The position numbers and the translations under genes are program-made. Of a stretch of DNA of 36,038 nucleotides, positions 17,562 to 25,216 are shown in pieces. The DNA is from Deltaproteobacteria bacterium Ga0077539 (lineage in GTDB: Bacteria; Myxococcota_A; Polyangia; Polyangiales; Ga0077539), in NCBI GenBank assembly GCA_001465015.1, contig LNEO01000149.1, positions 1 to 36,038 on the forward strand, given 5' to 3'. The notes beneath the pieces are model-generated. The model ran no database searches, was not told the DNA's origin, and saw only the letters and a list, made by a program, of their open reading frames with translations. Every line of letters begins with the position of its first letter. Position 1 is the first letter of the stretch.

Positions 17562-18614
17562 ATGGAGCGAGCTCGCATCGCGATCGTCGGCGCCTCGGGT
17601 TACACCGGCGCCGAGCTCGTTCGATTGCTTCTTCAGCACCCGCGCGCAGACATCACTGCGCTCGTCGCGAAGGAGCGCGTCACGCCCAAAGCGAGCACGG
17701 TTCTGCCGTCGCTCGCGGGCGTGCTCGATTTGCCCATCGAGGCGTTCGACGCGGACAAAATCGCGGCGAAGTGCGACGTGGCGTTCTGCGCCCTGCCGCA
17801 TGGAGCGTCGATCGAAGCCGTCCGCGCGCTGCACGCAAAGGGTGTCCGCGTCTTCGACTTGAGCGCGGACTTTCGCCTCAGCGACGCGAGCACGTACGCT
17901 CAGTGGTACGGCGCGGAGCACTCTGCGCAGGAGCTCCTGACCAAAGCGGTCTACGGTCTGTGCGAAGAGAACCGCGAGGCCCTTCGCGGGGCGACGCTCG
18001 TGGCCGTGCCGGGCTGCTATCCGACGGCGAGCGCGCTGCCGCTCGTGCCCTTGCTGCGATCGGGGCTCGTGAAGCTCGATGAACCCGTCGTGATCCACGC
18101 GCTCTCGGGCGTCTCGGGCGCGGGCCGCACGCCCTCGCCGAGCACGCACTTCACCGAGTGCTCAGAGGGAATCCGCGCGTACAAGATCGCAGGGACCCAC
18201 AGGCACACGCCAGAGATCGAGCAGACCCTGTCGCGCGCTGCGGGGCGCGAGATGCGCGTCACGTTTACGCCCACGCTCGTCCCGATGTCGCGCGGCATCC
18301 TCTCGACGAGCTACGTGACGCCCTCGCGAGAGCTCACGGTCGACGCGTTGATCGACTGCGCGCGAGCGTTCTACGCGGGCTCGCCGTCGGTCGTCGTGCT
18401 CGACAAGGGCCAGCTCCCGGACACCCTCTGGGTGCGCGGATCCAACCGCGCGCACGTCGCGTACGCGCTCGACGCGAGGGCCAACAAGATCGTCGCGATG
18501 GGCACGATCGACAACCTCGTGAAGGGCGCGTCGGGCCAGGCGATCCAGTGCATGAACATCGCCCTCGGCTGGGACGAGGGCGCAGGGCTGCGCGCGCCCG
18601 CGATGTGGCCCTGA
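17562..18614 (+). CDS. argC: N-acetyl-gamma-glutamyl-phosphate reductase
   Basis: ArgC catalyses the NADPH-dependent reduction of N-acetylglutamyl phosphate in arginine synthesis. The 350-residue product starts with a Rossmann motif IVGASGYTGAELVRLL. It has the ALPHGAS segment, FDLSADFRL, YGLCEENRE, and the catalytic Cys152 in PGCYPTAS. Further on are SGVSGAGRTP, AGTHRHTPEI and TFTPTLVPMSRGI; the C-terminus has IDNLVKGASGQAIQCMN. All family motifs are intact. It lies directly after rpsI, and no other arg genes are in the window, so the pathway is dispersed. Confidence 0.97.
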   Translation: MERARIAIVGASGYTGAELVRLLLQHPRADITALVAKERVTPKASTVLPSLAGVLDLPIEAFDADKIAAKCDVAFCALPHGASIEAVRALHAKGVRVFDLSADFRLSDASTYAQWYGAEHSAQELLTKAVYGLCEENREALRGATLVAVPGCYPTASALPLVPLLRSGLVKLDEPVVIHALSGVSGAGRTPSPSTHFTECSEGIRAYKIAGTHRHTPEIEQTLSRAAGREMRVTFTPTLVPMSRGILSTSYVTPSRELTVDALIDCARAFYAGSPSVVVLDKGQLPDTLWVRGSNRAHVAYALDARANKIVAMGTIDNLVKGASGQAIQCMNIALGWDEGAGLRAPAMWP

Positions 18615-18691
18615 GGCGCTGAGCGCGACGCAGCGGCGGTGACGGCGGCGATTGTTCGCCGGCGATTCACGGTACGATCGCGCCCAAGCCC

Positions 18692-19411
18692 ATGGACAGA
18701 ACCAGCACGGGGAGCGAGGCGCTTCGGGCGCGGCCGCAAGTCGCGATCGAGGTGCTCGAGGACCGCACCGACAGCGTCGGGAGCGGCGGGGGATTCATCA
18801 AGGTCCGTCGCTTCACCGTGAGAACGCGCGACGCGCGAGGGCACAGCGAGCCCTTCGCCTACGACGTCGTCGATCGCGCGGCGCTCGACGCGGTGGTGAT
18901 GGTGCTCTTCGCGTCGAGGCTCGACGCGAGCGATGACCCGCTTGTCTGCGTTCGATCCGCGCTGCGACCGCCGGTGGGTCTGCGCGCTGGGCGTTGGTTG
19001 CCCGCGCCAGAAGCTCCTCGCGCGATGCTGTGGGAGCTCCCGGCGGGGCTCATCGAGCCGAGCGAGAGCGAAGACCCCGTGCGCGACACGGCCTCGCGCG
19101 AGACGCGCGAAGAGACGGGGTACGAGGTCGCGACGAGCGCGTTCGAGCCTCTGGGACCGCCGGTGTTTCTGACGCCAGGGCTGTGCGCAGAGAAGATTCA
19201 TTTCGTGTGCGCCGAGGTCGACCCGGACGCTCCGCGCGTTGTGACCTCGACTGAGGCTGTCGAGCGGGGCGCAGAGTGCGTCTGGGTGACGCTCAGCGAC
19301 GCGCTCTCGCTCGCGAGCGACGGGACGATCGCCGACGCCAAGACCGAGCTCGGACTGCGCAGGCTTCACGCTCGGCTGGGCTCGCTCACAACGGCGGGAC
19401 CACAGCGATGA
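18692..19411 (+). CDS. Nudix hydrolase, ADP-ribose pyrophosphatase-like
   Basis: Nudix enzymes cleave nucleoside diphosphates linked to another moiety; this one most resembles ADP-ribose/ADP-sugar pyrophosphatases by its N-terminal strand region and WELPAGLIEPSE. The Nudix core reads AGLIEPSE followed by ASRETREETGYEV, and the acidic catalytic residues are present. The loop between the first glycine and the RETREETG helix is three residues longer than the canonical Nudix box. The product is 239 residues. Its stop overlaps the nadK start (ATGA), so both are translationally coupled, suggesting a link to pyridine nucleotide metabolism. The exact substrate is not visible from sequence. Confidence 0.88.
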   Translation: MDRTSTGSEALRARPQVAIEVLEDRTDSVGSGGGFIKVRRFTVRTRDARGHSEPFAYDVVDRAALDAVVMVLFASRLDASDDPLVCVRSALRPPVGLRAGRWLPAPEAPRAMLWELPAGLIEPSESEDPVRDTASRETREETGYEVATSAFEPLGPPVFLTPGLCAEKIHFVCAEVDPDAPRVVTSTEAVERGAECVWVTLSDALSLASDGTIADAKTELGLRRLHARLGSLTTAGPQR

Positions 19412-20292
19412 AGCGATCGATCGAGCGCATCCTGGTCGTGTCGAAGAAGTCCGCGTACCAACTGTACGTGCGGCAGCACAAGATGCCGCGCGTTCGCGAG
19501 CTGCTACGCAAGCGTGATCCGTCGGTCGAGCGGCTCGTTCGCGCGGACAAGCACCACAGCGAGACGCTCGACGAGGTGCGCGCGGCGATCAAAGAGCTCG
19601 GGCTCAAGGCGCGGTTTCGCGATCGCTCGCAGCTCGGCTCGGTGGACGGGTTCGACCTCGTCGTCACCGTCGGCGGCGACGGAACGCTCTTGAGCGTGTC
19701 TCACGCGCTCGCTGCGACGCCGATCCTCGGGATCAACTCGGCGCCGCTTGATTCTGTGGGCTTTCTCGCGGGCGCCAAGCAGGGCGACGTCCTCGCGAAG
19801 CTAAAGGCGATCGTCGCCGGTCGAACGCCGCTGCAGAAGCTCGCCCGGATGCGCGTGCTCGTCGACGGGCGCGAGGTGCATCGACGCATCCTCAACGAGG
19901 TGCTCTTCGCTCACAAGAGTCCGGCCATGACCTCGCGGTACTTCTTGACGGTCGAGGGGCAGACCGAAGAGCACAAGAGCTCGGGCTTCTACATCGGCCC
20001 CGCCGTCGGGAGCACAGCGGCCATTCGCTCGGCGGGCGGCAAGGTGCTGCCGCTGCGATCGAGAAAGCTGCAGCTCATCGTGCGCGAGCCCTACACGCCG
20101 GACGGATCGGGGTTCGCCGTCGAAAAGGCGCTGATCGAGCCGGGGATGAAGGTCGAGGCGCTCAACAAGATGCGCGAGGGGTGCTTGTTTCTCGACGGAC
20201 CCCGGCAGCCGCTCGCGCTCGAGATCGGGCAGCGCGTGAGCTTCGAGCTGTCGCCCGAGCCGCTCTTCGCGTTTGGCATCGAGCGACGGTAG
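19408..20292 (+). CDS. nadK: NAD kinase
   Basis: NadK phosphorylates NAD to NADP. The 294-residue product has the signature GGDGT at residues 89-93 (VTVGGDGTLLS), the LGINSAPLDSVGFL segment (usual GIN-G-LGFL), and RILNEVLFAHKSPAM corresponding to the conserved ALNE motif. FYIGPAVGSTAAIRSAGG corresponds to the STPTGSTAY region, but here reads VGSTAAIRSAGG, a variant. The N-terminal 75 residues form an extension rich in Arg/Lys. ATG 19408 overlaps the Nudix stop by four bases. It is convergent with the CBM9-like gene, 21 bp away. Confidence 0.92.
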   Translation: MKRSIERILVVSKKSAYQLYVRQHKMPRVRELLRKRDPSVERLVRADKHHSETLDEVRAAIKELGLKARFRDRSQLGSVDGFDLVVTVGGDGTLLSVSHALAATPILGINSAPLDSVGFLAGAKQGDVLAKLKAIVAGRTPLQKLARMRVLVDGREVHRRILNEVLFAHKSPAMTSRYFLTVEGQTEEHKSSGFYIGPAVGSTAAIRSAGGKVLPLRSRKLQLIVREPYTPDGSGFAVEKALIEPGMKVEALNKMREGCLFLDGPRQPLALEIGQRVSFELSPEPLFAFGIERR

Positions 20293-20313
20293 CGACGCTC
20301 ACGGGCGGGTGGC

Positions 20314-22308
20314 TCACGGGGCGAGCGTCTGACCGTTCCAACGGTATTGGACCGGGGCGCGGTTGACCCAGGGGAGCAGCAGCGGAGAGAACCCCTGCGG
20401 AGGCGTGTCGCGAAACGGGTAGGTCTGTTCGGTCCAACCTGCGGCGCGGCCGGCGACGATGGTGAGGCCGTTGCCCCGACCACGAGCGAGGCCGCGGACG
20501 TCGTTAGCGATGCTGTCGTTGCCGACCCGGCGCGTGACCTCCGCCGCAAACACGCGCCCTCGGTGCGCGGGATCGAAGGAGTAGACGAGCAAGAAGTCTT
20601 TCACGACCTCGAGCTGTTGGCCGCGCACTTGAACGGTCGAAGGGCGACGGACGCGAACGATCGCTTCGGATTGGCCGTCGTCGGTGACGTCCGCGAGGTC
20701 GAGAGAGAGCACGGTGAAGCCTTCGGGGAGCTCGACCGAGTAGTACGAGCGCCCCGCCATGAAGGCGCGCCCTGCGACGATGAGCGTGCGCGTGTAGATC
20801 TGCACGGTCTCGGGTTGGCGGTCCTCGGCGACGTTTCCCTCGGCTTGAAAATCGGGGCGTGCGTTGGCGGCGAGACGCGCGCGTTGGCGAAAGAGCGCGA
20901 GCACGCCGTTCAAGTCCGAGGGGGCGACGGCGATGGTGGCGCCGGGCGTTCCGCCGGCGGTGTTTTCGGGGCCCGAGGGAGTGGTGACGCGCGCGGCGGC
21001 GTTGTTCGGGTTGGGCTCGGAGCCGTCGATGTCGAAGCGATTGACGCCCTCCATCCACCGGTACGACACCGATCGATGCTGACCCCACGCGAGCATCGGC
21101 AAGAACACGCCCGTCTCTTGGACGCGAGGAAAGTTCTGCGCGGTGAGCCCTTCGTTCGACACGAACGTCACTCGAATTCGTGGGCCCTGCTCGTACGTCG
21201 AGCGGTTGACCACCCGCCCGGCCGACGTCGAGCGAGACAGCTCGTGCGCAAACAGCCGCTCGAGCTGATCCGCGCCGGCCACCGCGCCGTACACGTACAA
21301 GATCTCGCGCGTCATGTTGTTGGCCGTGACGCGGGCGCGGATGATCACGTCGAGTCGACCGTCGCCCGTCAGGTCGCGGAGCACGACTTCGCCGAGCTCG
21401 TCGCTCGTGCGAACCGGGTGCTCGAAGTACGCGTACCGCGATCCGCCAGCGATTCCCGGCCCCGCCACCACACAGAACCGCGGAAACATCACGACGCGCT
21501 CGAGCTGCGCGTCGCCGGCGATGTTTCCCGAACGATCGAGAAAGGGCTCGGACGTGACGAGGTTCTGCGCCTGCCGAAACTGCGTGATGAGATCGGTCGC
21601 GGTCGACACCGTCGAGCCCCTCGCGGGCGGGAGCTGCTCGTAGTTGCGACCGTCGCCCGGCCCGGTGGCCATCACCGTTTCGACGCCGCCGCGGCCGGGT
21701 GAATCTGCATCGTGAAAGGCGACTCGTCCGCGGAGCGATGCGAGGTTCTGCCGAAGGTCTGGCAGCGAACTCCAGGGAATCTGCGCTTCGATAACGAAGC
21801 CGCCGCCTTGCAGGTTGTCTTCGACGACGCGCGCGCCAGCGACCGAGCCCGAGCGGCCGCCGCGAAACTCGACCTGTCCCGCGAAGCTCCCAGGAATCCC
21901 TGGCTGCAGCGCGATGTCGTAGCCCACCGTCCGCGACCCGGCGCGAACGCCGAGGGAGATCACGACCGCGTCTTCGGTGTTTCGGTGCTCGCGCGAGCGG
22001 ACGACCTGGTCGTCGCGCACTTCCGCGGCGATGTAGAGAAACTGGTCATCCCTCGCGAGCGCGAAGCCGACGCTGGCGTCCTGGTCGTTCATCCAGCGGT
22101 CGACGCCGGAGACGACCTGCGCTCGAGAATCGAGGCCGATGAGCTCGGTGAAACGACGCCAGTCTCCGAGGCGGCCATCGGGGAGGATGCGGTTCGATCC
22201 GCGATCGACGATCTCGATCGGGATCGTGTCGGCGCGCGAGAGCGCAGGGGACAGCGCGAGGGCGAGCGCGAGGGCGGGGGCAAAGCGTCGGGCGATCCGG
22301 GTCGTCAC
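20314..22308 (-). CDS. Secreted protein with N-terminal CBM9-like domain and Asp/Gly repeats
   Basis: A GTG start gives an Arg-containing N-terminus and a hydrophobic Ala/Leu signal (APALALALALSPALSRA), so the product is exported. Residues about 40-230 look like a family 9 carbohydrate-binding (DOMON-like) fold: LPDGRLGDWRRF, QFLYIAAEVRDDQVV, RNTEDAVVISLGV and FVIEAQIPWSSL. The rest has two regions with DLTGDGRLDVIIRARV and DLADVTDDGQSEAIVRVRR, resembling FG-GAP/VCBS-type calcium loops, each followed by a long beta-rich segment; this suggests an internal duplication. The C-terminus has no sorting signal. I cannot assign a substrate. It is divergent from upp with about 120 bp between. Confidence 0.8.
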   Translation of the reverse strand: MTTRIARRFAPALALALALSPALSRADTIPIEIVDRGSNRILPDGRLGDWRRFTELIGLDSRAQVVSGVDRWMNDQDASVGFALARDDQFLYIAAEVRDDQVVRSREHRNTEDAVVISLGVRAGSRTVGYDIALQPGIPGSFAGQVEFRGGRSGSVAGARVVEDNLQGGGFVIEAQIPWSSLPDLRQNLASLRGRVAFHDADSPGRGGVETVMATGPGDGRNYEQLPPARGSTVSTATDLITQFRQAQNLVTSEPFLDRSGNIAGDAQLERVVMFPRFCVVAGPGIAGGSRYAYFEHPVRTSDELGEVVLRDLTGDGRLDVIIRARVTANNMTREILYVYGAVAGADQLERLFAHELSRSTSAGRVVNRSTYEQGPRIRVTFVSNEGLTAQNFPRVQETGVFLPMLAWGQHRSVSYRWMEGVNRFDIDGSEPNPNNAAARVTTPSGPENTAGGTPGATIAVAPSDLNGVLALFRQRARLAANARPDFQAEGNVAEDRQPETVQIYTRTLIVAGRAFMAGRSYYSVELPEGFTVLSLDLADVTDDGQSEAIVRVRRPSTVQVRGQQLEVVKDFLLVYSFDPAHRGRVFAAEVTRRVGNDSIANDVRGLARGRGNGLTIVAGRAAGWTEQTYPFRDTPPQGFSPLLLPWVNRAPVQYRWNGQTLAP

Positions 22309-22426
22309 GGCAGGCGAGTATTACGGCGATTGAGGGCGATCGATGCAAGCGACCGTCGCGGTCCGACGCCGAGAGCTGCAGTTTGTTCGCGCTGCGACGG
22401 GCAGACGGACGAAACTCCCAGGGGCT

Positions 22427-23068
22427 ATGACCGAGAACACCCAGACTATCGTTGTTCGCCATCCGCTCGTGCAGCACAAGCTCACGCTGATGCGTCGCAA
22501 AGAGACGCCCGTCGCGGAGTTTCGGCGGCTGTTGAAGGAGATCTCGATGCTCCTCGCCTACGAGGCCACCCGAGACCTCAGCGTGACGCGCGTCGAGATC
22601 GAGACGCCCGTGCAGACGATGTCCGACGCGCCGGTGCTCGACGGAAAGAAGCTGGTGTTGGTGGGCATCCTCCGCGCCGGGCTGGGCATCGTGGACGGGA
22701 TGCTCGAGATCGTCCCGAGCGCTCGCGTGGGGCACATCGGGATGTATCGCAATCACGAGACGCTCGAGCCGGTGGAGTACTTCTTCAAGGTTCCGGGCAA
22801 GCTCCACGACCGAACGGTGATCGTGTGCGATCCGATGCTCGCGACGGGAAATTCCGCGGTCGCTGCGATCGACCGCATGAAGCGCGCGAAGCCCGGCGCG
22901 TTGAAATTTGTGTGTCTCCTCGCGTGCCCCGAGGGACTCAAGACCTTTCACGACGCGCACCCCGACGTGCAGGTCTACACCGCGGCCGTCGACGAGCGGC
23001 TCAACGAGAAGGGCTACATCATTCCGGGCTTGGGCGACGCGGGCGATCGCCTGTTCGGCACGCGGTAG
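22427..23068 (+). CDS. upp: Uracil phosphoribosyltransferase
   Basis: Upp salvages uracil to UMP with PRPP. The 213-residue product has [45 protein letters not shown], the PRPP-binding segment [16 protein letters not shown] and the C-terminal [17 protein letters not shown] uracil site. ATG 22427 has AGGGG upstream; the 28 codons open in front lack homology to the family. Its stop is 3 bp from the convergent stop of the DUF1688 gene. In fungi and some bacteria a upp-type enzyme works with DUF1688/Urc4, which makes the neighbourhood meaningful. Confidence 0.97.
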   Translation: MTENTQTIVVRHPLVQHKLTLMRRKETPVAEFRRLLKEISMLLAYEATRDLSVTRVEIETPVQTMSDAPVLDGKKLVLVGILRAGLGIVDGMLEIVPSARVGHIGMYRNHETLEPVEYFFKVPGKLHDRTVIVCDPMLATGNSAVAAIDRMKRAKPGALKFVCLLACPEGLKTFHDAHPDVQVYTAAVDERLNEKGYIIPGLGDAGDRLFGTR

Positions 23069-23071
23069 CGA

Positions 23072-24232
23072 TCACCAGAAGAGCGGTCGTCCGCCCGGAC
23101 GCTCGCGGGCCGAGAGCGCCTTGCCTGCGGCGATCGTTCCCCACTCGACGATCGAGGTCTTCGGCAAGCGCTCGGCGTCGGCCTTGATCAACGCGCGAAC
23201 CTGCGCGCACAGCGCATCGAGGGCGAACGGCGCGAGAGACAAAAGCGCGGTTCGGGCGCCAGGATCGAGCACCACCTCGCTCGCGGGCACGTCGGTCGTC
23301 GGCGAAAAGACCCCCGTGTCGACGAGGAGCGAGACCGACCAGCGATCGGGCGGCAACAGCCGAAACTCGCGGGCTCGCACCGGCAGCGAGAGCCTCGATA
23401 GCAGCGCTGCCCATGAGTACGCGAGCTCGAGGTACCGCGTGACGCTCTCGGTCATCGCGTAGGTCGGGGCAGCGGCGTCGGGGCGATCCGTCGCGCTGGT
23501 GCAGCGAACGGCCTGAGAAAACAGAGCTTCGACGGTGACGTCGGACGGGACTGATCCGTCTGCCGCGGTGGACAGGGCGTCGATGCAGCGCGCGCCGAGT
23601 CGCTGCAGCGAGTCCTCGCTCGCGACGAGCGACGCGCCTTCGGCTCGCAGGCGCGCGAGCCGTTCGTCGATGCGCTGCGCAGGCTCGGTGTCGATGCTCG
23701 CGAAGGCCAGCTCGAGCGTCGAGCGCTCGAGCGATGCGAGCGCAGCGCCATCCACCCGAAGCGGGTCTTTCGCTCCCTCGAGAGAGAGCGCGCCGTTGAC
23801 GAAGAGTCCGTAGGCGACGACCAGCACTCCGTCTTGTCCGCCGAGGAGCGCGCCCGTGCGCGAGCGCATGCGCCAGGCGGGCCCTGGGTCGAGGTCGAGC
23901 AGCGACGCGAGCGCGAGCAGGTCTGCGAGCGATCGAGCTCGAGTGAGCTCGTCGTACGAGAGCGCATCGAAGCGACCGTGGAGCGCAGAGAAGCGATCGT
24001 ATCCGTCCGGCGCGAGTCGCGAGACCGTTCCGTAGGGGCCGAGCCGCAGGGCGCTGGATTTGCGGACGATCGCGGTGGCGCTCATGCGCGCGGCGAGCGC
24101 GAGCTTGCGCTCGTCGATGCGCCAGCGATCGAACGAACCTGCGCGCACCGCGTCGTCGTAGCGAGGAGAGCCGACGTTTTCGAAGTGGCTAGCGCGAAGG
24201 GTCTGCCACAGCGCGGGCGTCGGTTGCGTCAT
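23072..24232 (-). CDS. DUF1688 family protein, Urc4/Urg3-like
   Basis: The product resembles DUF1688, the family of fungal Urc4/Urg3 proteins required in the URC uracil-catabolic pathway. Recognisable segments are DLDPGPAWRMRSRTGALLG, QDGVLVVAYGLFVNGALS, KDPLRVDGAALASLER, VSLLVDTGVFSPTTDV and IVEWGTIAAGKALSA near the end. The canonical VPFHKLSQW motif is not visible in the region where LAYSWAALL occurs. The protein is 386 residues, near the family norm. ATG 24232 (MTQPTPALWQTL) is used; the upstream frame is Arg/Pro-rich. It is convergent with upp with 3 bp between stops. The fold-back element lies upstream of its start. Enzymatic activity of the family is not firmly established. Confidence 0.75.
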   Translation of the reverse strand: MTQPTPALWQTLRASHFENVGSPRYDDAVRAGSFDRWRIDERKLALAARMSATAIVRKSSALRLGPYGTVSRLAPDGYDRFSALHGRFDALSYDELTRARSLADLLALASLLDLDPGPAWRMRSRTGALLGGQDGVLVVAYGLFVNGALSLEGAKDPLRVDGAALASLERSTLELAFASIDTEPAQRIDERLARLRAEGASLVASEDSLQRLGARCIDALSTAADGSVPSDVTVEALFSQAVRCTSATDRPDAAAPTYAMTESVTRYLELAYSWAALLSRLSLPVRAREFRLLPPDRWSVSLLVDTGVFSPTTDVPASEVVLDPGARTALLSLAPFALDALCAQVRALIKADAERLPKTSIVEWGTIAAGKALSARERPGGRPLFW

Positions 24233-24345
24233 CGTGCGAGCAGGGTGACGGAGCCAGAGGGGCAAGGGCAACAGCGGGCGGCGAGGGAAGCGACGGCCCG
24301 GAGCCAAGGGCTACCCGAGTTGCGTGAGAGAAAGACCGAGCGGAA

Positions 24346-24767
24346 GGCGCATGCAGGCGAGCAGCGAGGTGCGCATGCAAGGTGCGCATGCAACGAGTGC
24401 ATGCGCATGAGCGCCGAGTGCGGCGGGGCGTCACGGTCGAGGCGACCGGACGCCGCGTGGACTCGCTCCGCTGCGCGCCGTGCGATCCATGCCCTTCGCT
24501 CGATTGTCGGCATCTCCGTAGAGGGCCCTTGTTCGATGGGAGCGAGAGCCACTTGGCTTTCATCGTGACCAACCTGGCACGTCGTGATGACACGTCGATC
24601 GAGAAGCCAATCGAATCGGCGAAAGGGAGCGAGCTCCATCGTGCCGAAGTGAATGATCGCCCCTCGGCGTCCGGTCGCTTCGACCGTGACGCCCCGCCGC
24701 GCTCGGCGCTCATGCGCATGCACTCGTTGCATGCGCACCTTGCATGCGCACCTCGCTTGCATGCGCC
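24346..24767. repeat. 422-bp fold-back element with 103-bp inverted repeats
   Basis: The left arm (24346-24455) and right arm (24665-24767) are inverted copies. The inner 93 bp (24363-24455 and 24665-24757) match at all but two positions; the outer 10 bp also match, with 7 extra bases in the left arm. Each arm contains AGGTGCGCATGCA in perfect tandem (left 24367-24379 and 24380-24392) and many GCATGC palindromes. A further copy of TGCATGCGCACCT lies at 24787-24799. The 209-bp core has no credible gene. The element fills most of the 594-bp gap between the DUF1688 gene and the zinc-ribbon gene; the rest of that gap shows nothing clear. It could be a MITE, an invertible segment or a cruciform-forming site. 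Confidence 0.85.
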
Positions 24768-24826
24768 AGGGGGCTCGCTGCTCGCGTGCATGCGCACCTC
24801 GAGCGCGCTCGCCTCCCGCCGCGGTT

Positions 24827-25135
24827 TCACTGCGGCGATGGTGCGCCGTAGATCGCGACGACGTTGGTCGGCTCCATCGCATCACTGCTGCCGGCGTCGG
24901 CGGCGCTCGAGCCGGCCGATGGCTCTGGCGGGGGAGGCCCTCCGTACGCGGCCGCTTGCTGGCAAGCGCCGACGGTGAGCGCGCCGATCACGAGGATCGC
25001 CGAGCGACTCAGGCCGCGAACGTCGATGGGGGCAGGAAGCGAGGTTGCGGGGACGTCCGCGGAACAGAACGGACACCGCGTGTCTTGCGCGCGAACGTGT
25101 CGCGCGCAGCTCGGGCAGAGAATCAAGGTGCTCAT
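24827..25135 (-). CDS. Small zinc-ribbon protein with one membrane segment
   Basis: The product has 102 residues. An N-terminal zinc-ribbon knuckle pair, CPSC at about residues 8-11 and CPFC at about residues 22-25, is followed by a Pro/Ala linker, one hydrophobic segment (SAILVIGALTVGACQ) and a Pro/Ala/Ser/Gly-rich tail containing AYGGPPPP and IYGAPSP. The cysteine in GAC could be a lipobox-like site but is internal. ATG 25135 (MSTLILCPSC) is chosen because the Cys pair begins directly after it. Cytoplasmic zinc ribbon plus an exported tail is likely. Function is unknown. It is divergent from the phosphatase-superfamily gene with 81 bp between starts. Confidence 0.72.
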   Translation of the reverse strand: MSTLILCPSCARHVRAQDTRCPFCSADVPATSLPAPIDVRGLSRSAILVIGALTVGACQQAAAYGGPPPPEPSAGSSAADAGSSDAMEPTNVVAIYGAPSPQ

Positions 25136-25216
25136 CGCCGAAGAGAATCGCACGATCGCGAGCCGTGGGTGATGGGATGGGGCGTCCGCTTCGCGCGCTC
25201 GTGGGACACTCGTGAG

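Noticed and set aside
24189..24830. Coding frames through the fold-back element, giving a Cys/His/Met-containing peptide on both strands
   Set aside because: The same peptide appears from opposite strands because the DNA is an inverted repeat; there is no start signal or family support.
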